A stretch of DNA of 64,000 nucleotides from CAVWDI01 sp963753725. Lineage in GTDB: Bacteria; Chloroflexota; Anaerolineae; Anaerolineales; UBA4823. Location of the stretch: contig CAVWDI010000017.1 of NCBI GenBank assembly GCA_963753725.1, forward strand, positions 186,001-250,000, written 5' to 3'. Positions 28,791 to 38,655 of this stretch are shown in pieces. A model generated the notes under the pieces. The model was not told the origin of the DNA. It made no database searches and saw only the letters and a program-made list of their open reading frames with translations. Position 1 is the stretch's first letter. Every line of letters begins with the position of its first letter. A program made the translations under genes and the position numbers.

Positions 28791-30821
28791 CTATAAGAGT
28801 TTTAAATTCTCCTCATCAATTATGTTTATATTTAATTTGCGCGCTTTATCCAGTTTTGATCCAGGGTTTTCACCAGCTACTAAATAATTGGTATTTTTAC
28901 TCACAGAGCTGGTTACCTTACCACCTTTCGACTGAATAAACTCTTTGGCTTCCTGCCTGGATAAAGTTGGTAAGGTTCCAGTGATTACAAATACCATGCC
29001 TGAAAAAAGCGCTTCATCATCACTACTTCCGGGTTCAATATCAACGGATGGCCAAACACCTGCGCTACGAAGCTTTTCCAATAATTTGAGGTTTGTTGGA
29101 GAGGCAAACCAATCCACAATCGCTTGAGAAATATTAGGGCCAAATCCTTCAATAGATTGTAATTCATCTGCAGAAACTTGGGATAAAGCATCAAGGTTTG
29201 GATAATTTCTTGCCAATTCTGAAGCTGCGACTTCTCCAACTCCTCTGATACCCAGAGCAATAATCAATCGCTGCAGTGGTCGCCGGCGAGAAACATCAAT
29301 TGCAACTAAAAGATTGTCTGCTTTTTTTCCGGCAAATCCTTCCAGTTCAATCAGGTCCTCTCGATTGAGTGTGTAGATATCAGCCACATCATTAATTAAT
29401 TTTTCAGACACAAGTTGTTCAACAATTTTGATCCCTAATCCGACGATATCCATCGCGCCCCGTGATACAAAATGTTCCACATTACGAATTAATTGTTCCG
29501 GACAGGCGGCATTCACGCAGTACCATGCTACTTCACCTGGTATATTCTCGATAGGTTCTCCACAATCCGGACACACTTCGGGGGGAGTAAATTCAATTTC
29601 TACACCATTCCGTAATTTCACTACTGGACCGATTATATAAGGAATCACTTCACCGGCTCTTTTTACTTTTACCGTATCTCCTATCCGAATATCTTTCTCG
29701 TGAATGAAATCAAAATTATGAAGCGTGGCTTGTTTTACGATTACACCGCCGATGTCGACAGGTTCAAGAATTGCATAAGGCGTCAAGACACCTGTTCTGC
29801 CGATATTAATACCAATATCGAGTAATCTTGTCGTAACTTCTTGGGCAGGAAATTTGTATGCAATTGCACTGCGTGGATCTTTACCAACAAATCCCAAATC
29901 AGCAGCAAGCACCAGATCATTTATTTTGATTACCATCCCATCAATTTCATAAGCTAATTGTTCTCGCTTCGAATCCCAGGAAACACATTCTTTGATAGCT
30001 TCTTCCAACGTACCAAGAAGATATATGTCTTTAGATACTGGAAATCCAAACGATTGTAATAACTGCAATCTATCCCACTGTGTTAAGGGTATATCGCCTT
30101 CAGCAGCCACGATTGAATATGCTAAAAGGTTCAACGGGCGTGTGGCAGTCAATACTGGATCAAGTTGTCTCAACGAGCCTGCAGCAGTATTCCTCGGGTT
30201 GAGATATGTTTTTTCTCCTTGTTCCTGGAGTTTCCGGTTCAGATTATCAAATTCCTTGAGAAACATAAACACTTCTCCACGAACCACCAGGTATGATGGT
30301 GGAACAAGATTCCCTGACTTTACAGGTATTCTTAAAGGAATGGAAGGGATCGTCCGTAAATTTGCGGTTACATCTTCTCCGACTTCACCGTTACCGCGAG
30401 TTGCTCCCTGCACAAAAACACCATCTCGATAATGCAGTATTACCGAAAGCCCGTCTATCTTCGGTTCAACCACGAATTCAGTATTAGCAACTCGTTCATC
30501 CAGACGATATAAACGTTCATACCAGGCTCGCACCTCATCAGCGCTGAATGCATTCGCTAAACTCAGTATAGGAGCTGGATGCTGGACTTTTGAAAACCGT
30601 TCAGATGGCTGGCTGCCAACTCGCTGTGTGGGAGAATCAGAAGCGATCAACTCAGGGTGTTCACCTTCAATCTGCCTTAAATCCGCTAATAACTGATCGA
30701 ATTCATAATCGCTGATCAGTGGTTCATCTAAAACGTGATATAGGTAGTTATGAAAATTGATTTTATCTCGAAGCTCGGTTACTTTTTCTTCGAGTTCAAT
30801 TCCTTTATTTCCGGTAAGCAT
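28791..30821 (-). CDS. ligA: NAD-dependent DNA ligase
   Basis: A protein of 676 residues, full length. Adenylation Lys in EPKIDGLSV near residue 120; TRGNGEVGEDVT; four-Cys zinc finger (CPDCGE, then CVNAACPEQ) near 410-430; helix-hairpin-helix repeats (GIRGVGEVAA); C-terminal BRCT domain (FVITGTLPTLSRQEAKEFI). It seals nicks in replication and repair using NAD. The ATG is 7 bp after a TATAAT on this strand, so the message could be leaderless. Confidence 0.97.
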   Translation of the reverse strand: MLTGNKGIELEEKVTELRDKINFHNYLYHVLDEPLISDYEFDQLLADLRQIEGEHPELIASDSPTQRVGSQPSERFSKVQHPAPILSLANAFSADEVRAWYERLYRLDERVANTEFVVEPKIDGLSVILHYRDGVFVQGATRGNGEVGEDVTANLRTIPSIPLRIPVKSGNLVPPSYLVVRGEVFMFLKEFDNLNRKLQEQGEKTYLNPRNTAAGSLRQLDPVLTATRPLNLLAYSIVAAEGDIPLTQWDRLQLLQSFGFPVSKDIYLLGTLEEAIKECVSWDSKREQLAYEIDGMVIKINDLVLAADLGFVGKDPRSAIAYKFPAQEVTTRLLDIGINIGRTGVLTPYAILEPVDIGGVIVKQATLHNFDFIHEKDIRIGDTVKVKRAGEVIPYIIGPVVKLRNGVEIEFTPPEVCPDCGEPIENIPGEVAWYCVNAACPEQLIRNVEHFVSRGAMDIVGLGIKIVEQLVSEKLINDVADIYTLNREDLIELEGFAGKKADNLLVAIDVSRRRPLQRLIIALGIRGVGEVAASELARNYPNLDALSQVSADELQSIEGFGPNISQAIVDWFASPTNLKLLEKLRSAGVWPSVDIEPGSSDDEALFSGMVFVITGTLPTLSRQEAKEFIQSKGGKVTSSVSKNTNYLVAGENPGSKLDKARKLNINIIDEENLKLL

Positions 30822-30864
30822 AGGCGGTATTATAGCCCATATAGGCGCTCATTCTGAGTTGAAA

Positions 30865-31797
30865 TTATTGATTATTTTCATTTCTATCAGGATCAAATGA
30901 AAAATCAGCGGCGAATAATAACACTAGCGTGATCCATACAAAATCCGCCAGAAATAAATGGACGATCTGCATCCAAATCGGAGCTAATAGAAGTAAATTG
31001 CCCAGACCAGCACATAATTGAAGAATAACTCCACCAAATAAAATCCAGGCCAATCGTTTTACCCAGTGGTCTTCATAAAATAGCGACATCATTACACCCA
31101 AGAACATTAAATAAAAACCCACTACTACTGCAATTATTGGGTGCCAGATTCGCAGTCGGATTAAGAAATGTGTAGTATTTGAAAAGTCTCCTTTGATTCC
31201 TTCAAATAATGATGAGGCCGGAAAAAGTGTATCGCCTAATGCCGTTATTGCGCCCGTCACTCCAATCAAAATCATACCCAAGAATCCCAATACAAATATA
31301 ATTGTGAGGGATTTTCGTCCTTTAAAATGCATCTGCGAATCAGTTGAAGCCCACCAAGCTGTCAATGTAAGAAATGCCAACAAAATAAATGTGTTGATCA
31401 AATGCAGTGCGATCGATATAACCCGTCCAGAGGAAGCATCATTAGCCACCCACTCAAACAACACTAAGCCAGCTCCTACTAATGCCTCAGTTATTATAAA
31501 AATCATCGAAAGAACTGCGCCTTTTCGGACTAGGTGCCTCTTTGGATATATTCTAAATGCAAAAATCAGCATCACCAGGACAAGGATTAATGCGATTTCG
31601 CTTGTCAAGCGATGGGTAAACTCAATTACAGTTTCAATTTGCGGCGCGCGAGGGACCACTTCCCCATTACACAAAGGCCAGTTACTTCCGCATCCAGCGC
31701 CTGAACCAGTAGCACGCACGAAAGCACCCCATAAAATGATGAAAATATTGTATGCCAATACAAACCAGGTATATGCAGTAAAACGCTTAAGTTTCAT
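30865..31797 (-). CDS. ctaA: Heme A synthase (COX15/CtaA)
   Basis: About 310 residues with eight membrane helices. WGAFVRATGSGAGCGSNWPLC near the start, EFTHRLTSE, and later HLINTF and RIWHPIIAV contain the heme-binding His. It oxidises heme O to heme A for aa3-type oxidases. ATG 31797 (MKLKRFTAYTWF) matches the family start; a TTG 15 bp upstream is also open. No oxidase or heme O synthase gene is adjacent. It implies that the organism can respire oxygen despite the anaerobic energy cluster. Confidence 0.88.
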   Translation of the reverse strand: MKLKRFTAYTWFVLAYNIFIILWGAFVRATGSGAGCGSNWPLCNGEVVPRAPQIETVIEFTHRLTSEIALILVLVMLIFAFRIYPKRHLVRKGAVLSMIFIITEALVGAGLVLFEWVANDASSGRVISIALHLINTFILLAFLTLTAWWASTDSQMHFKGRKSLTIIFVLGFLGMILIGVTGAITALGDTLFPASSLFEGIKGDFSNTTHFLIRLRIWHPIIAVVVGFYLMFLGVMMSLFYEDHWVKRLAWILFGGVILQLCAGLGNLLLLAPIWMQIVHLFLADFVWITLVLLFAADFSFDPDRNENNQ

Positions 31798-31837
31798 TCG
31801 ATTGTGGTTCAAGTTCTCTAACCATTGTTGATTTTCT

Positions 31838-32667
31838 TTAGAACAATTTCTCTTGGATAGGTTGAATAAACCTTTCTATGGGAAGTCCCATAAGGGATTT
31901 AAAAAGGTTTACAGTTTCAGGGGAGAAACCCGAATAGTCATTATTAAAATACCCAAATACCTCGCTGCAGCCATTCAGATGATCGATGATCTGTGATTTC
32001 CATTTAGCAAGATTAAATTGGCGGTTATTTCTCACCTTCTTGAATTGTGGATATTGTCCGTGTTTGCCGATCCAGCGTAAATATAGAAAGCTTGTTGTTG
32101 GATAGATACACTGCGGTAAACCCGGGTACATGGTTGCAGCCCAACAAATATTGTAAGTTTTCAATAGATCTACAAGTTCTGGCGTTCTTTTGCTTTGATT
32201 GATTTCTTCGACAAACCAGGAACTATCCCGAACTTCTACTGCATAGCGAACACCATTCGGCAGCTGCTAATAAAATCAGCCAGCACACCAATCTTTGATG
32301 ATACAAATACAGCAGGAAACTGGATCAATATTACACCAAGTTTCTCGTCCAAATGACGGACAAATTCAACGAATGACTTCATCTCGTATTCAATCCCAAT
32401 TAATCCAGCATCGTGTGTAATTCCCCTTGGGACCTTGACAGAAATCTTAAATTGATTGGAAGTATTGTTCTTCCAGCGTTTTATCTTCTCCAAATCAGGA
32501 GTTCCGTAAAATGTTGAGTCAATTTCAACGCTGTTATAAATCCGGCTATAATAAGCCAGATATTTGTTTGGCTTCAGTCCTTTTGGATAGAATTCTCCCA
32601 ACCAATCTTTGAAGCCAAATCCCATCGTTCCAAGATACCAATTGATTTTTTCAGCAGGAGAATACAT
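31838..32667 (-). CDS. DUF72 family protein, frame broken once
   Basis: NWYLGTMGFGFKDWLGEFYP and YYSRIYNSVEIDSTFYGTP are the DUF72 signature; the C-terminal half has WAATMYPG and FGYFNNDYSG. One missing base near 32262 breaks the frame after ISS; restored, it reads LPNGVRYAVEVRDSSW. Restored length is about 275 residues. DUF72 has a TIM-barrel-like fold of unknown activity. The start codon overlaps the start of the divergent glutaredoxin gene by two bases (CATG at 32665-32668). Confidence 0.82.
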
Positions 32668-32911
32668 GACAGAAAATGAGATAATCTTCTATGGAGTTGT
32701 GTGGTGCTGGCAAAGCAGACGAGCACGCCGCTTTCTGGATAAGCATAATTTACCATACAAATTTGTCAATATAGATAAAGATGTTGAAGGAGAACAATTC
32801 GTCTTGGAGAATAACAATGGTATGAGAAGCGTTCCGACAATACTTTTTCCAGATGGCACAATATTAGTCGAGCCAAACAATAATGAAATTGCCAAGGTTT
32901 TGAATATATAA
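32666..32911 (+). CDS. Glutaredoxin-like thioredoxin-fold protein
   Basis: A protein of 81 residues from ATG 32666, preceded by CAGGAG. FYGVVWCWQSRRARRFLDK holds a CxxS-type active site (WCWQS), and GMRSVPTILFPDG is the conserved cis-Pro region. A single Cys with Ser suggests a monothiol-type redox or Fe-S-binding role. Start codons of this gene and the divergent DUF72 gene overlap, so the two cannot both be initiated on the same stretch without sharing promoter DNA inside each other's coding region. Confidence 0.82.
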   Translation: MTENEIIFYGVVWCWQSRRARRFLDKHNLPYKFVNIDKDVEGEQFVLENNNGMRSVPTILFPDGTILVEPNNNEIAKVLNI

Positions 32912-32990
32912 TAAGAATTTTCTGTGATTGAACTTTTAACCCTCACCTTTGACCCCCAAAAATTTTAACTAGCCAACAGTTACAATGTTC

Positions 32991-33758
32991 TTATCCAATA
33001 CGACCAGTAATATATCTTTCCGTAAGTTCATTTTCTGGTCTGGTGAAAATCTTTTCAGTATTTGAATATTCAATCAATTCACCCAACCAAAAAAATCCTG
33101 TGAAATCAGAGACCCTGGCTGCCTGTTCCATATTATGAGTCACGATTACGACTGTATATTGTTCTCTTAAATCACTGATTAATTCTTCAAGGGTTGCTGT
33201 AGATATGGGATCCAGAGCAGAAGCAGGTTCATCCATTAATATTACCTCTGGTTTGACTGCCACAACTCTAGCTACACACAACCTTTGCTGCTGACCTAAA
33301 GAGAGACTCAATGCACTTTCTTTGAGACCATCTTTGACTTCATCCCAAAGACCAACATCTCTAAGACTCTGCTCAACAATTTGATCCAGTTGATTTCGAT
33401 CATTTGTTAATCCCAATCTTCGAGGTCCAAAGGCTACATTTTCAAAGACAGTCTTTGGAAATGGATTTGGTTTTTGAAATACCATTCCAACTTTCTGCCG
33501 CAGGCTGGGTAAATTAATCTCGGGATTATATATGTCTTCGCCATCTAACAGGACATTTCCCCTTACCCTTGTATTTGGTATTGTGTCATTCATTCGATTT
33601 AGACAGCGCAGAAAAGTTGATTTTCCACATCCAGATGGTCCGATTAAAGCAGTTACCCTTTTAATGTAAATATCTAGGGATATCCCATCTAATGCTTGAT
33701 TATTTCCATAAAAGAAATCTAAATCTTGAACGACAATTTTTGATTTCATATTGTTCAT
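32991..33758 (-). CDS. pstB: Phosphate ABC transporter ATP-binding protein (first copy)
   Basis: A protein of 255 residues. Walker A GPSGCGKST near 38; Q-loop VFQKPNPFP; Walker B VILMDEPASALDP; H-loop VTHNMEQAARVSDF; C-terminal FTRPENELTERYITGRIG typical of PstB. The ABC signature is SLSLGQQQRL, with Leu in place of the first Gly of LSGGQQ, an unusual change. It stands on the strand opposite to pstSCAB. It drives phosphate import with PstA/PstC. Confidence 0.9.
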   Translation of the reverse strand: MNNMKSKIVVQDLDFFYGNNQALDGISLDIYIKRVTALIGPSGCGKSTFLRCLNRMNDTIPNTRVRGNVLLDGEDIYNPEINLPSLRQKVGMVFQKPNPFPKTVFENVAFGPRRLGLTNDRNQLDQIVEQSLRDVGLWDEVKDGLKESALSLSLGQQQRLCVARVVAVKPEVILMDEPASALDPISTATLEELISDLREQYTVVIVTHNMEQAARVSDFTGFFWLGELIEYSNTEKIFTRPENELTERYITGRIG

Positions 33759-33856
33759 GACAGAAATTTTACTCTAATAATATTATTTCCAGGATAATTA
33801 CCCCTTATTTCGAATTTTACTTGTCTGAAATTTTTATTATAGATATAATCCCTTTA

Positions 33857-34750
33857 ATGCATAAATATTTTTTACCGGGTTTGTTTATCCTGATTTGGAT
33901 GATAGGTGGGTGCGCAAATTCATCCGGTAGCAGCGACCCAAACAATAGTTCATCTCAAACCACATATTTAGAAAATAAAGGCTCAGATACAATCGTAAAC
34001 TTAGCGCTTGCATGGGCTGAAGAATATCAAAAATCCCATCAAGAAATCCGCATATCCGTTACCGGTGGAGGATCAGGAACTGGTATTGCTGCTTTAATTA
34101 ATGGTACGGTAGATATAGCCAATGCTTCACGCCAGATGAAGGCTGAAGAGTTCGAAAATGCTGAAGCCAATGGGATTGAACCACTATGAATTTATTGTTG
34201 CAAAGGATGCTATCGCAATAATTGTCAATCCTGAATAATCCAATAGAAAAACTAACCCTGCAACAAATCTCAGATATCTATTCCGGAAAGATAAAAAATT
34301 GGAAGGAATTGGGCGGTCAAGACCGACCAATCGTGCGACTCTCTCGTGAAACAAACTCCGGTACTCACGTATATTTTCTTGAAGAGGTTCTCAGACTGGG
34401 CGATAAAGATGATACAACTCTTTTTTCCCGAGATACATTGCTGCTGCCTTCATCAGAAGGGATCAGTTCAGAAATCAGAACTCAATCCCAACGCAATCGG
34501 CTATGACGGTCTAGGATATGTAACACCGGATTTAAAAGTGATCGCGTTAGCCAAAGATACTGAAGACGCATTTGTTTTACCTACTCCAGAAACGGTAATC
34601 GACAACACATATCCCATCGCTCGAGATTTGTATATGTATACAAATGGTGAACCAACTGGTACTACAAAAGAATATCTAAACTGGATATTCACTTCCGATG
34701 CCCAGGATATCGTGTCAGAATTGGGCTTTGTTCCTATCATAAATCCTTAA
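33857..34750 (+). pseudogene. pstS: Phosphate-binding lipoprotein PstS, three frame breaks
   Basis: ATG 33857 starts MHKYFLPGLFILIWMIGGC, a lipoprotein signal with lipobox IGGC. ENKGSDTIVNLALAWAEEY and TGGGSGTGIAALINGTVDI bind phosphate in the family; later SGKIKNWKELGG, RETNSGTHVYFLEEV, and NAIGYDGLGYV. Extra bases near 34184 (after GIEP), near 34235 (after NPE) and near 34470 (after SSEI) give three frames in under 900 bp. All three frames are well conserved. It is either a recent pseudogene or hit by sequencing errors. Confidence 0.85.
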
Positions 34751-34774
34751 TGGAATTTTGAAATTAAATTAGAA

Positions 34775-35670
34775 ATGTTCAAATCAAGGGACTGGTCAGA
34801 ATACATAATTACCCGCGTTATTAAATCTCGCAGGATATTCGGCTATCTTATTTGTTGGATTAATTTTCTTTTTCTATTGAATGAAGGATTCCCCACTTTT
34901 TTCGAAGTTCCTTTACCTGATTAATAAGTGACCGGTGGTATCCGATCGAGGGTTATTACGGTATATTGCCTTTGCTTATAGGTTCCCTAGTAGTTACAGT
35001 AGGAGCAACAATCATCGCAATTCCAATTGGCTTATGTACAGCTGTCTTCATTTCAGAGATTTCTCCCAGATGGCTTCGAGATATCCTTAAACCCGCAGTA
35101 GAAATATTAGGAGGCATCCCTTCTGTTGTTTTAGGATTTCTCGGAATTATTGTTCTTTCTCCATACCTCAGAGTACTGATCAATCTTCCAACTGGCCTTT
35201 CAGCTTTTACCGGAGCAGTACTCTTAGCTGCAATGTCTCTTCCGACAATTGTTTCGATCACTGAAGATTCATTGGATGCAGTGCCGCGTTCATATCGCAA
35301 TGCATCTCTAGCATTAGGTGCGACGGAATGGCAGACAATTTGGAATGTAACGGTACCTGCTGCCCGTTCCGGTATTCTAACCGCATTTATGCTTGGAATC
35401 GGCCGCACAATTGGTGAAACAATGACTGTGATGATGGTCACAGGAAATGCGCCTGTTTTATTCAAAGGCGTAATGTCGTTCTTTTATCCAGTTCGTACAA
35501 TGACTGCAACAATCGCGGCAGAGATGGGAGAAGTAGCAACTGGAAGCATCCATTACCATATATTATTTTTTATTGGAATTATTCTTTTCCTGTTTTCCCT
35601 CGCAATTAACATTACTGCATCTGCAGTTGTGTTCCGGCAGCGTAGAAAAGCAGAAAAGATATTATCCTAG
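34775..35670 (+). pseudogene. pstC: Phosphate permease PstC, frame broken near the N-terminus
   Basis: The intact frame from 34966 to 35670 has the permease core: EILGGIPSVVLGFLGI, the EAA-type loop SYRNASLALGATEWQTIWNV, and GRTIGETMTVMMVTGNAP. Upstream, 34775-34965 encodes the missing start (MFKSRDWSEYIITRVIKS, then AGYSAILFVGLIFFF, LLNEGFPTFFEVPLPD and ISDRWYPIEGYYG) split over frames by indels near 34829, 34870 and 34922. The gene lies between pstS and pstA. Confidence 0.85.
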
Positions 35671-35692
35671 AATCCTGCAAATAATTGAAATA

Positions 35693-36562
35693 ATGTTAAG
35701 GCAAAACTCTCAACGCCGCAATCACGCTTACGATACAGAAAATGGGTTATTTAATGCTGACATTGATCGCAATCGTGACTGTTGTTCCAATTATTGCGAT
35801 TGTGGTACATATTTTCGTTCAAGGGTTTTCAGCCATATCATGGGAATTTCTGACAGGATTTCCCAAAGATGGAATGCGAGCTGGGGGAATTTTTCCTGCA
35901 ATTGTGGGCACCTTTTTCTTGACATTAGGTACAGCGATATTTTCTATCCCCATCAGTATTGGGGCTGCAGTGTACCTGTCAGAATACGCCCCAGAAAACC
36001 GCTGGACTCGAATAATCCGCATTGCAATCATTAACCTGGCAGGAATTCCTTCAGTGGTTTATGGGTTGTTTGGTTTAGGCTTGTTTGTAATATTCCTGCA
36101 ATTTGGAACCAGTATTCTCGCAGGTGCCTCACGCTATCTATAATGACATTACCAGTATTTATCAGTACTGCAGAAGAAGCTATGCGAACTGTGCCCCAAT
36201 CTTTTCGAGTAGTTAGCATTTCTCTGGGAGCGACACAATGGCAGACAATTCGGCGAATAGTATTACCGCAAGCTCAACCGGGTATTTTAACCGGTGTAAT
36301 TCTAGGTTTAGAAAGAGCTGTAGGTGAAACAGCACCCATATTATTCACAGCCGCCGCTTTCTTCTTACCACAGCTTCCTAATTCCCCTTTTGATGCTACA
36401 ATGGCGCTCCCCTATCACTTATTCGTAATATCGACCCAGGTACCAAGTATGCCGATCAATCTTCAATATGGCACAGCCTTAGTGCTGCTGTTGTTTATTC
36501 TCGTAATGAATATCTTGGCCACACTTGTAAGATCACGGGCACGCAAACGACGCCAGTGGTAA
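35693..36562 (+). CDS. pstA: Phosphate permease PstA, frame broken twice
   Basis: The likely start is ATG 35693. One A is missing in an A-run near 35745 before MGYLMLTLIAIVTVV; one C is missing near 36128 between ILAGA and LTLSIMTLPVFISTAEEA. Domain signs are GGIFPAIVGTFFLT, AGIPSVVYGLFGL, RVVSISLGATQWQTIRR (the EAA loop) and GLERAVGETAP. Five or six membrane helices. It pairs with PstC in the phosphate pore. Confidence 0.85.
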
Positions 36563-36575
36563 ACCCGGATGATAA

Positions 36576-37364
36576 ATGTACAAACTTATAATTCAAAATC
36601 TCACCCTCAAGTATTCAGATGGTGTGGAAGCGCTAAAAGATATCAATATTAAAATACCGGGTAACAAAATTACCGTTATGTTCGGCCCATCTGGAGGAGG
36701 AAAATCTTCCTTACTGCGTGTAATAAATCGTCTTAATGATTTAACAGACGTAGATCGCATATCGGGAAAAGTATTGTTGGTCGATGAAGAGGAAAATAAT
36801 AAGGACATACTTGACCCCAACCTTGATGTTATAGCTCTCCGCCGTAGTATAGGCATGGTATTTGCTCGTCCCGTAGTACTTCCATTAAACATTCGCGACA
36901 ATATTACCTACGGATTGGAAATGGCAGGTGATAAAGATAAAACACGCTTAGAAAGAACAACGGAAAAATGTTTAAAACAAGCAGCTTTATGGGATGAAGT
37001 CAAAGACCGGCTGGATGAACCTGCAATTACTCTTTCTGGTGGACAGCAGCAGCGATTGTGTCTGGCTCGAAGTTTAGCTTTGGAACCAGAGTTGATCCTT
37101 TTGGATGAACCAACATCGGGCTTAGATCCAATCTCAACTGGATATATAGAAACCACTCTGCAAGAATTAAAAAGAAATACACAATAATACTCGTACCCCA
37201 CTCTGTTCAGCAGGCTGCAAGAACAGCTGATTTGGCAGCTTTTTTTCTTCAAGGTGAATTAATTGAACACGGTCAAGGAGAAGAAATCTTTGTTAAATCC
37301 TCAAGATGAGCGTACAGCCAATTATATTGAAGGTCGATTTCGGGTGATGTTTTCGGTTTTATAA
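36576..37364 (+). CDS. Second PstB-like ATP-binding protein, frame broken near end
   Basis: Walker A is GPSGGGKSS, the signature LSGGQQQRL is intact, and Walker B is LILLDEPTSGLDPIS. Frame breaks near 37180 (after LKRN) and near 37285 follow; restored text reads YTIILVPHSVQQAARTADL and DERTANYIEGRF, the PstB end. It differs much from the first PstB (36% or less by eye; not computed) and lies in the pstSCA operon, 13 bp after pstA and 11 bp before phoU. The end given assumes two indels only. Confidence 0.78.
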
Positions 37365-37375
37365 GGAGTTAATTT

Positions 37376-38068
37376 ATGACATCAAGAATCTTATTGGATA
37401 AAAAAATCCAACATTTATTGAATGAGATATTAATCATGGACGGCATGGTGGAAAATGCTACTCTGGAATTTGTCGACGCTTTGAAAAACCACGATCTGGA
37501 ATTAGCGCGTCAAGTAAGGAACAATGATCGCTTGATAAACAAAAAAAGGTTTGATCTGGAAAATGACATCATTGTTACTATTGCGACTGTCCAACCAATT
37601 ATGGCCGGGGACCTGCGTTTAATAGCTTCAATATTGGAAGTTGTCGGGGAACTCGAACGGATGGGGGATTACGCCAAAGGAATAGCAAATATTTGTCTGC
37701 AAATTGGGAACCAACCTCATATAAAACCGCTTATTGATATCCCACGCATGGCAGAATTCGCCGTTGATATGCTGCATAGGGCAATTCGAGCATTTGTCGC
37801 ACAGGATTCGGAGGCTGCTTTTTTAATTCCAGATGAAGATGAAAAGGTGGATGCTTTATATAACCAGATATATCGTGAACTCGTAACGATTATGCTCTCA
37901 AATCCTACTACAATAGACCGGGCAAATTTACTGATGTGGGTTGCCCATAATTTAGAACGCTTAGCGGACCGGGTTACCAATATTTGTGAAAGAACAATAT
38001 TTGTTGCAACTGGAGAACTAAAAGAGCTTTCTCCTTCGGATGATGAAATTCTAGAAAGCAATGAATAA
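37376..38068 (+). CDS. phoU: Phosphate signalling protein PhoU
   Basis: A protein of 230 residues made of two repeats of a three-helix bundle, with the metal-binding type motifs ELERMGDYAKGIANI near 87-101 and NLERLADRVTNICERTIF near 191-208. PhoU links Pst transport to phosphate regulation. No phoR/phoB pair is in the window. The start is preceded by AAGGAG, and the frame is intact although the pst genes before it are broken. Confidence 0.93.
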   Translation: MTSRILLDKKIQHLLNEILIMDGMVENATLEFVDALKNHDLELARQVRNNDRLINKKRFDLENDIIVTIATVQPIMAGDLRLIASILEVVGELERMGDYAKGIANICLQIGNQPHIKPLIDIPRMAEFAVDMLHRAIRAFVAQDSEAAFLIPDEDEKVDALYNQIYRELVTIMLSNPTTIDRANLLMWVAHNLERLADRVTNICERTIFVATGELKELSPSDDEILESNE

Positions 38069-38116
38069 GCAAAATTTTTTTCCTTTACCATATAATTCTA
38101 TGCATTATCTGAGGTC

Positions 38117-38144
38117 ATGTTTTATATTTTGAGGTATAAAACAT
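38117..38144. promoter_or_regulatory. Inverted repeat upstream of the Cys-tail locus
   Basis: ATGTTTTAT (38117-38125) and ATAAAACAT (38136-38144) form a perfect 9-bp inverted repeat with a 10-bp spacer. TATAAT follows at 38166-38171. It could be an operator for the 38.2-43.8 kb gene set, or a weak phoU terminator (no T-run follows). Confidence 0.45.
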
Positions 38145-38225
38145 CTAATATGACAAAGACAGGAATATAATCAGTTGCATGAGAAGATAAGCTTGATTAA
38201 ACTATGAATGTAAAGTGAGGTATTT

Positions 38226-38594
38226 ATGGACGCTGTAAAAGTAATTCTATACGTTGCCGCTGCAATTCTAATTTTTTTCGGTGTCCTGTTTATATGGGGA
38301 GCCTTCAGTCCAACCGGTTCCACCGGCTGGATACCGGTCGGGATAATAAGCGTCGCCATTGGGTTCGGATGTATATGGCTCGCCAGCCGCAGAAAACCAG
38401 TAGAACCTTCTGAAGCACCTACTATTACTTATAATGTCGACTTGCCTGGAAATGTAGAACTGGATCAATTGACATGTCAGACGTGCGGTGGTGCCCTGTC
38501 TTCAGAACATATCGATATGGTCGCTGGCGCTCCGGTAGTAAACTGCCCTTATTGTGGAACTTCTTATCAACTAACCGAAGAACCAAAATGGTGA
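38226..38594 (+). CDS. Two-helix membrane protein with zinc ribbon
   Basis: A protein of 122 residues: membrane helices VILYVAAAILIFFGVLFIWG and WIPVGIISVAIGFGCIWLA, then a cytosolic zinc ribbon with CQTCGG and CPYCGTSY. AAGTGAGGT precedes ATG 38226. It lies 61 bp upstream of the Cys-tail protein. It may be part of the same unit, perhaps as a membrane partner, but no family function is known to me. Confidence 0.65.
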   Translation: MDAVKVILYVAAAILIFFGVLFIWGAFSPTGSTGWIPVGIISVAIGFGCIWLASRRKPVEPSEAPTITYNVDLPGNVELDQLTCQTCGGALSSEHIDMVAGAPVVNCPYCGTSYQLTEEPKW

Positions 38595-38655
38595 TCCTGG
38601 TTTAGAATTCTTGTTATTACTGCATTTATCAATATGATTTCAAATGGAGAGCTTA

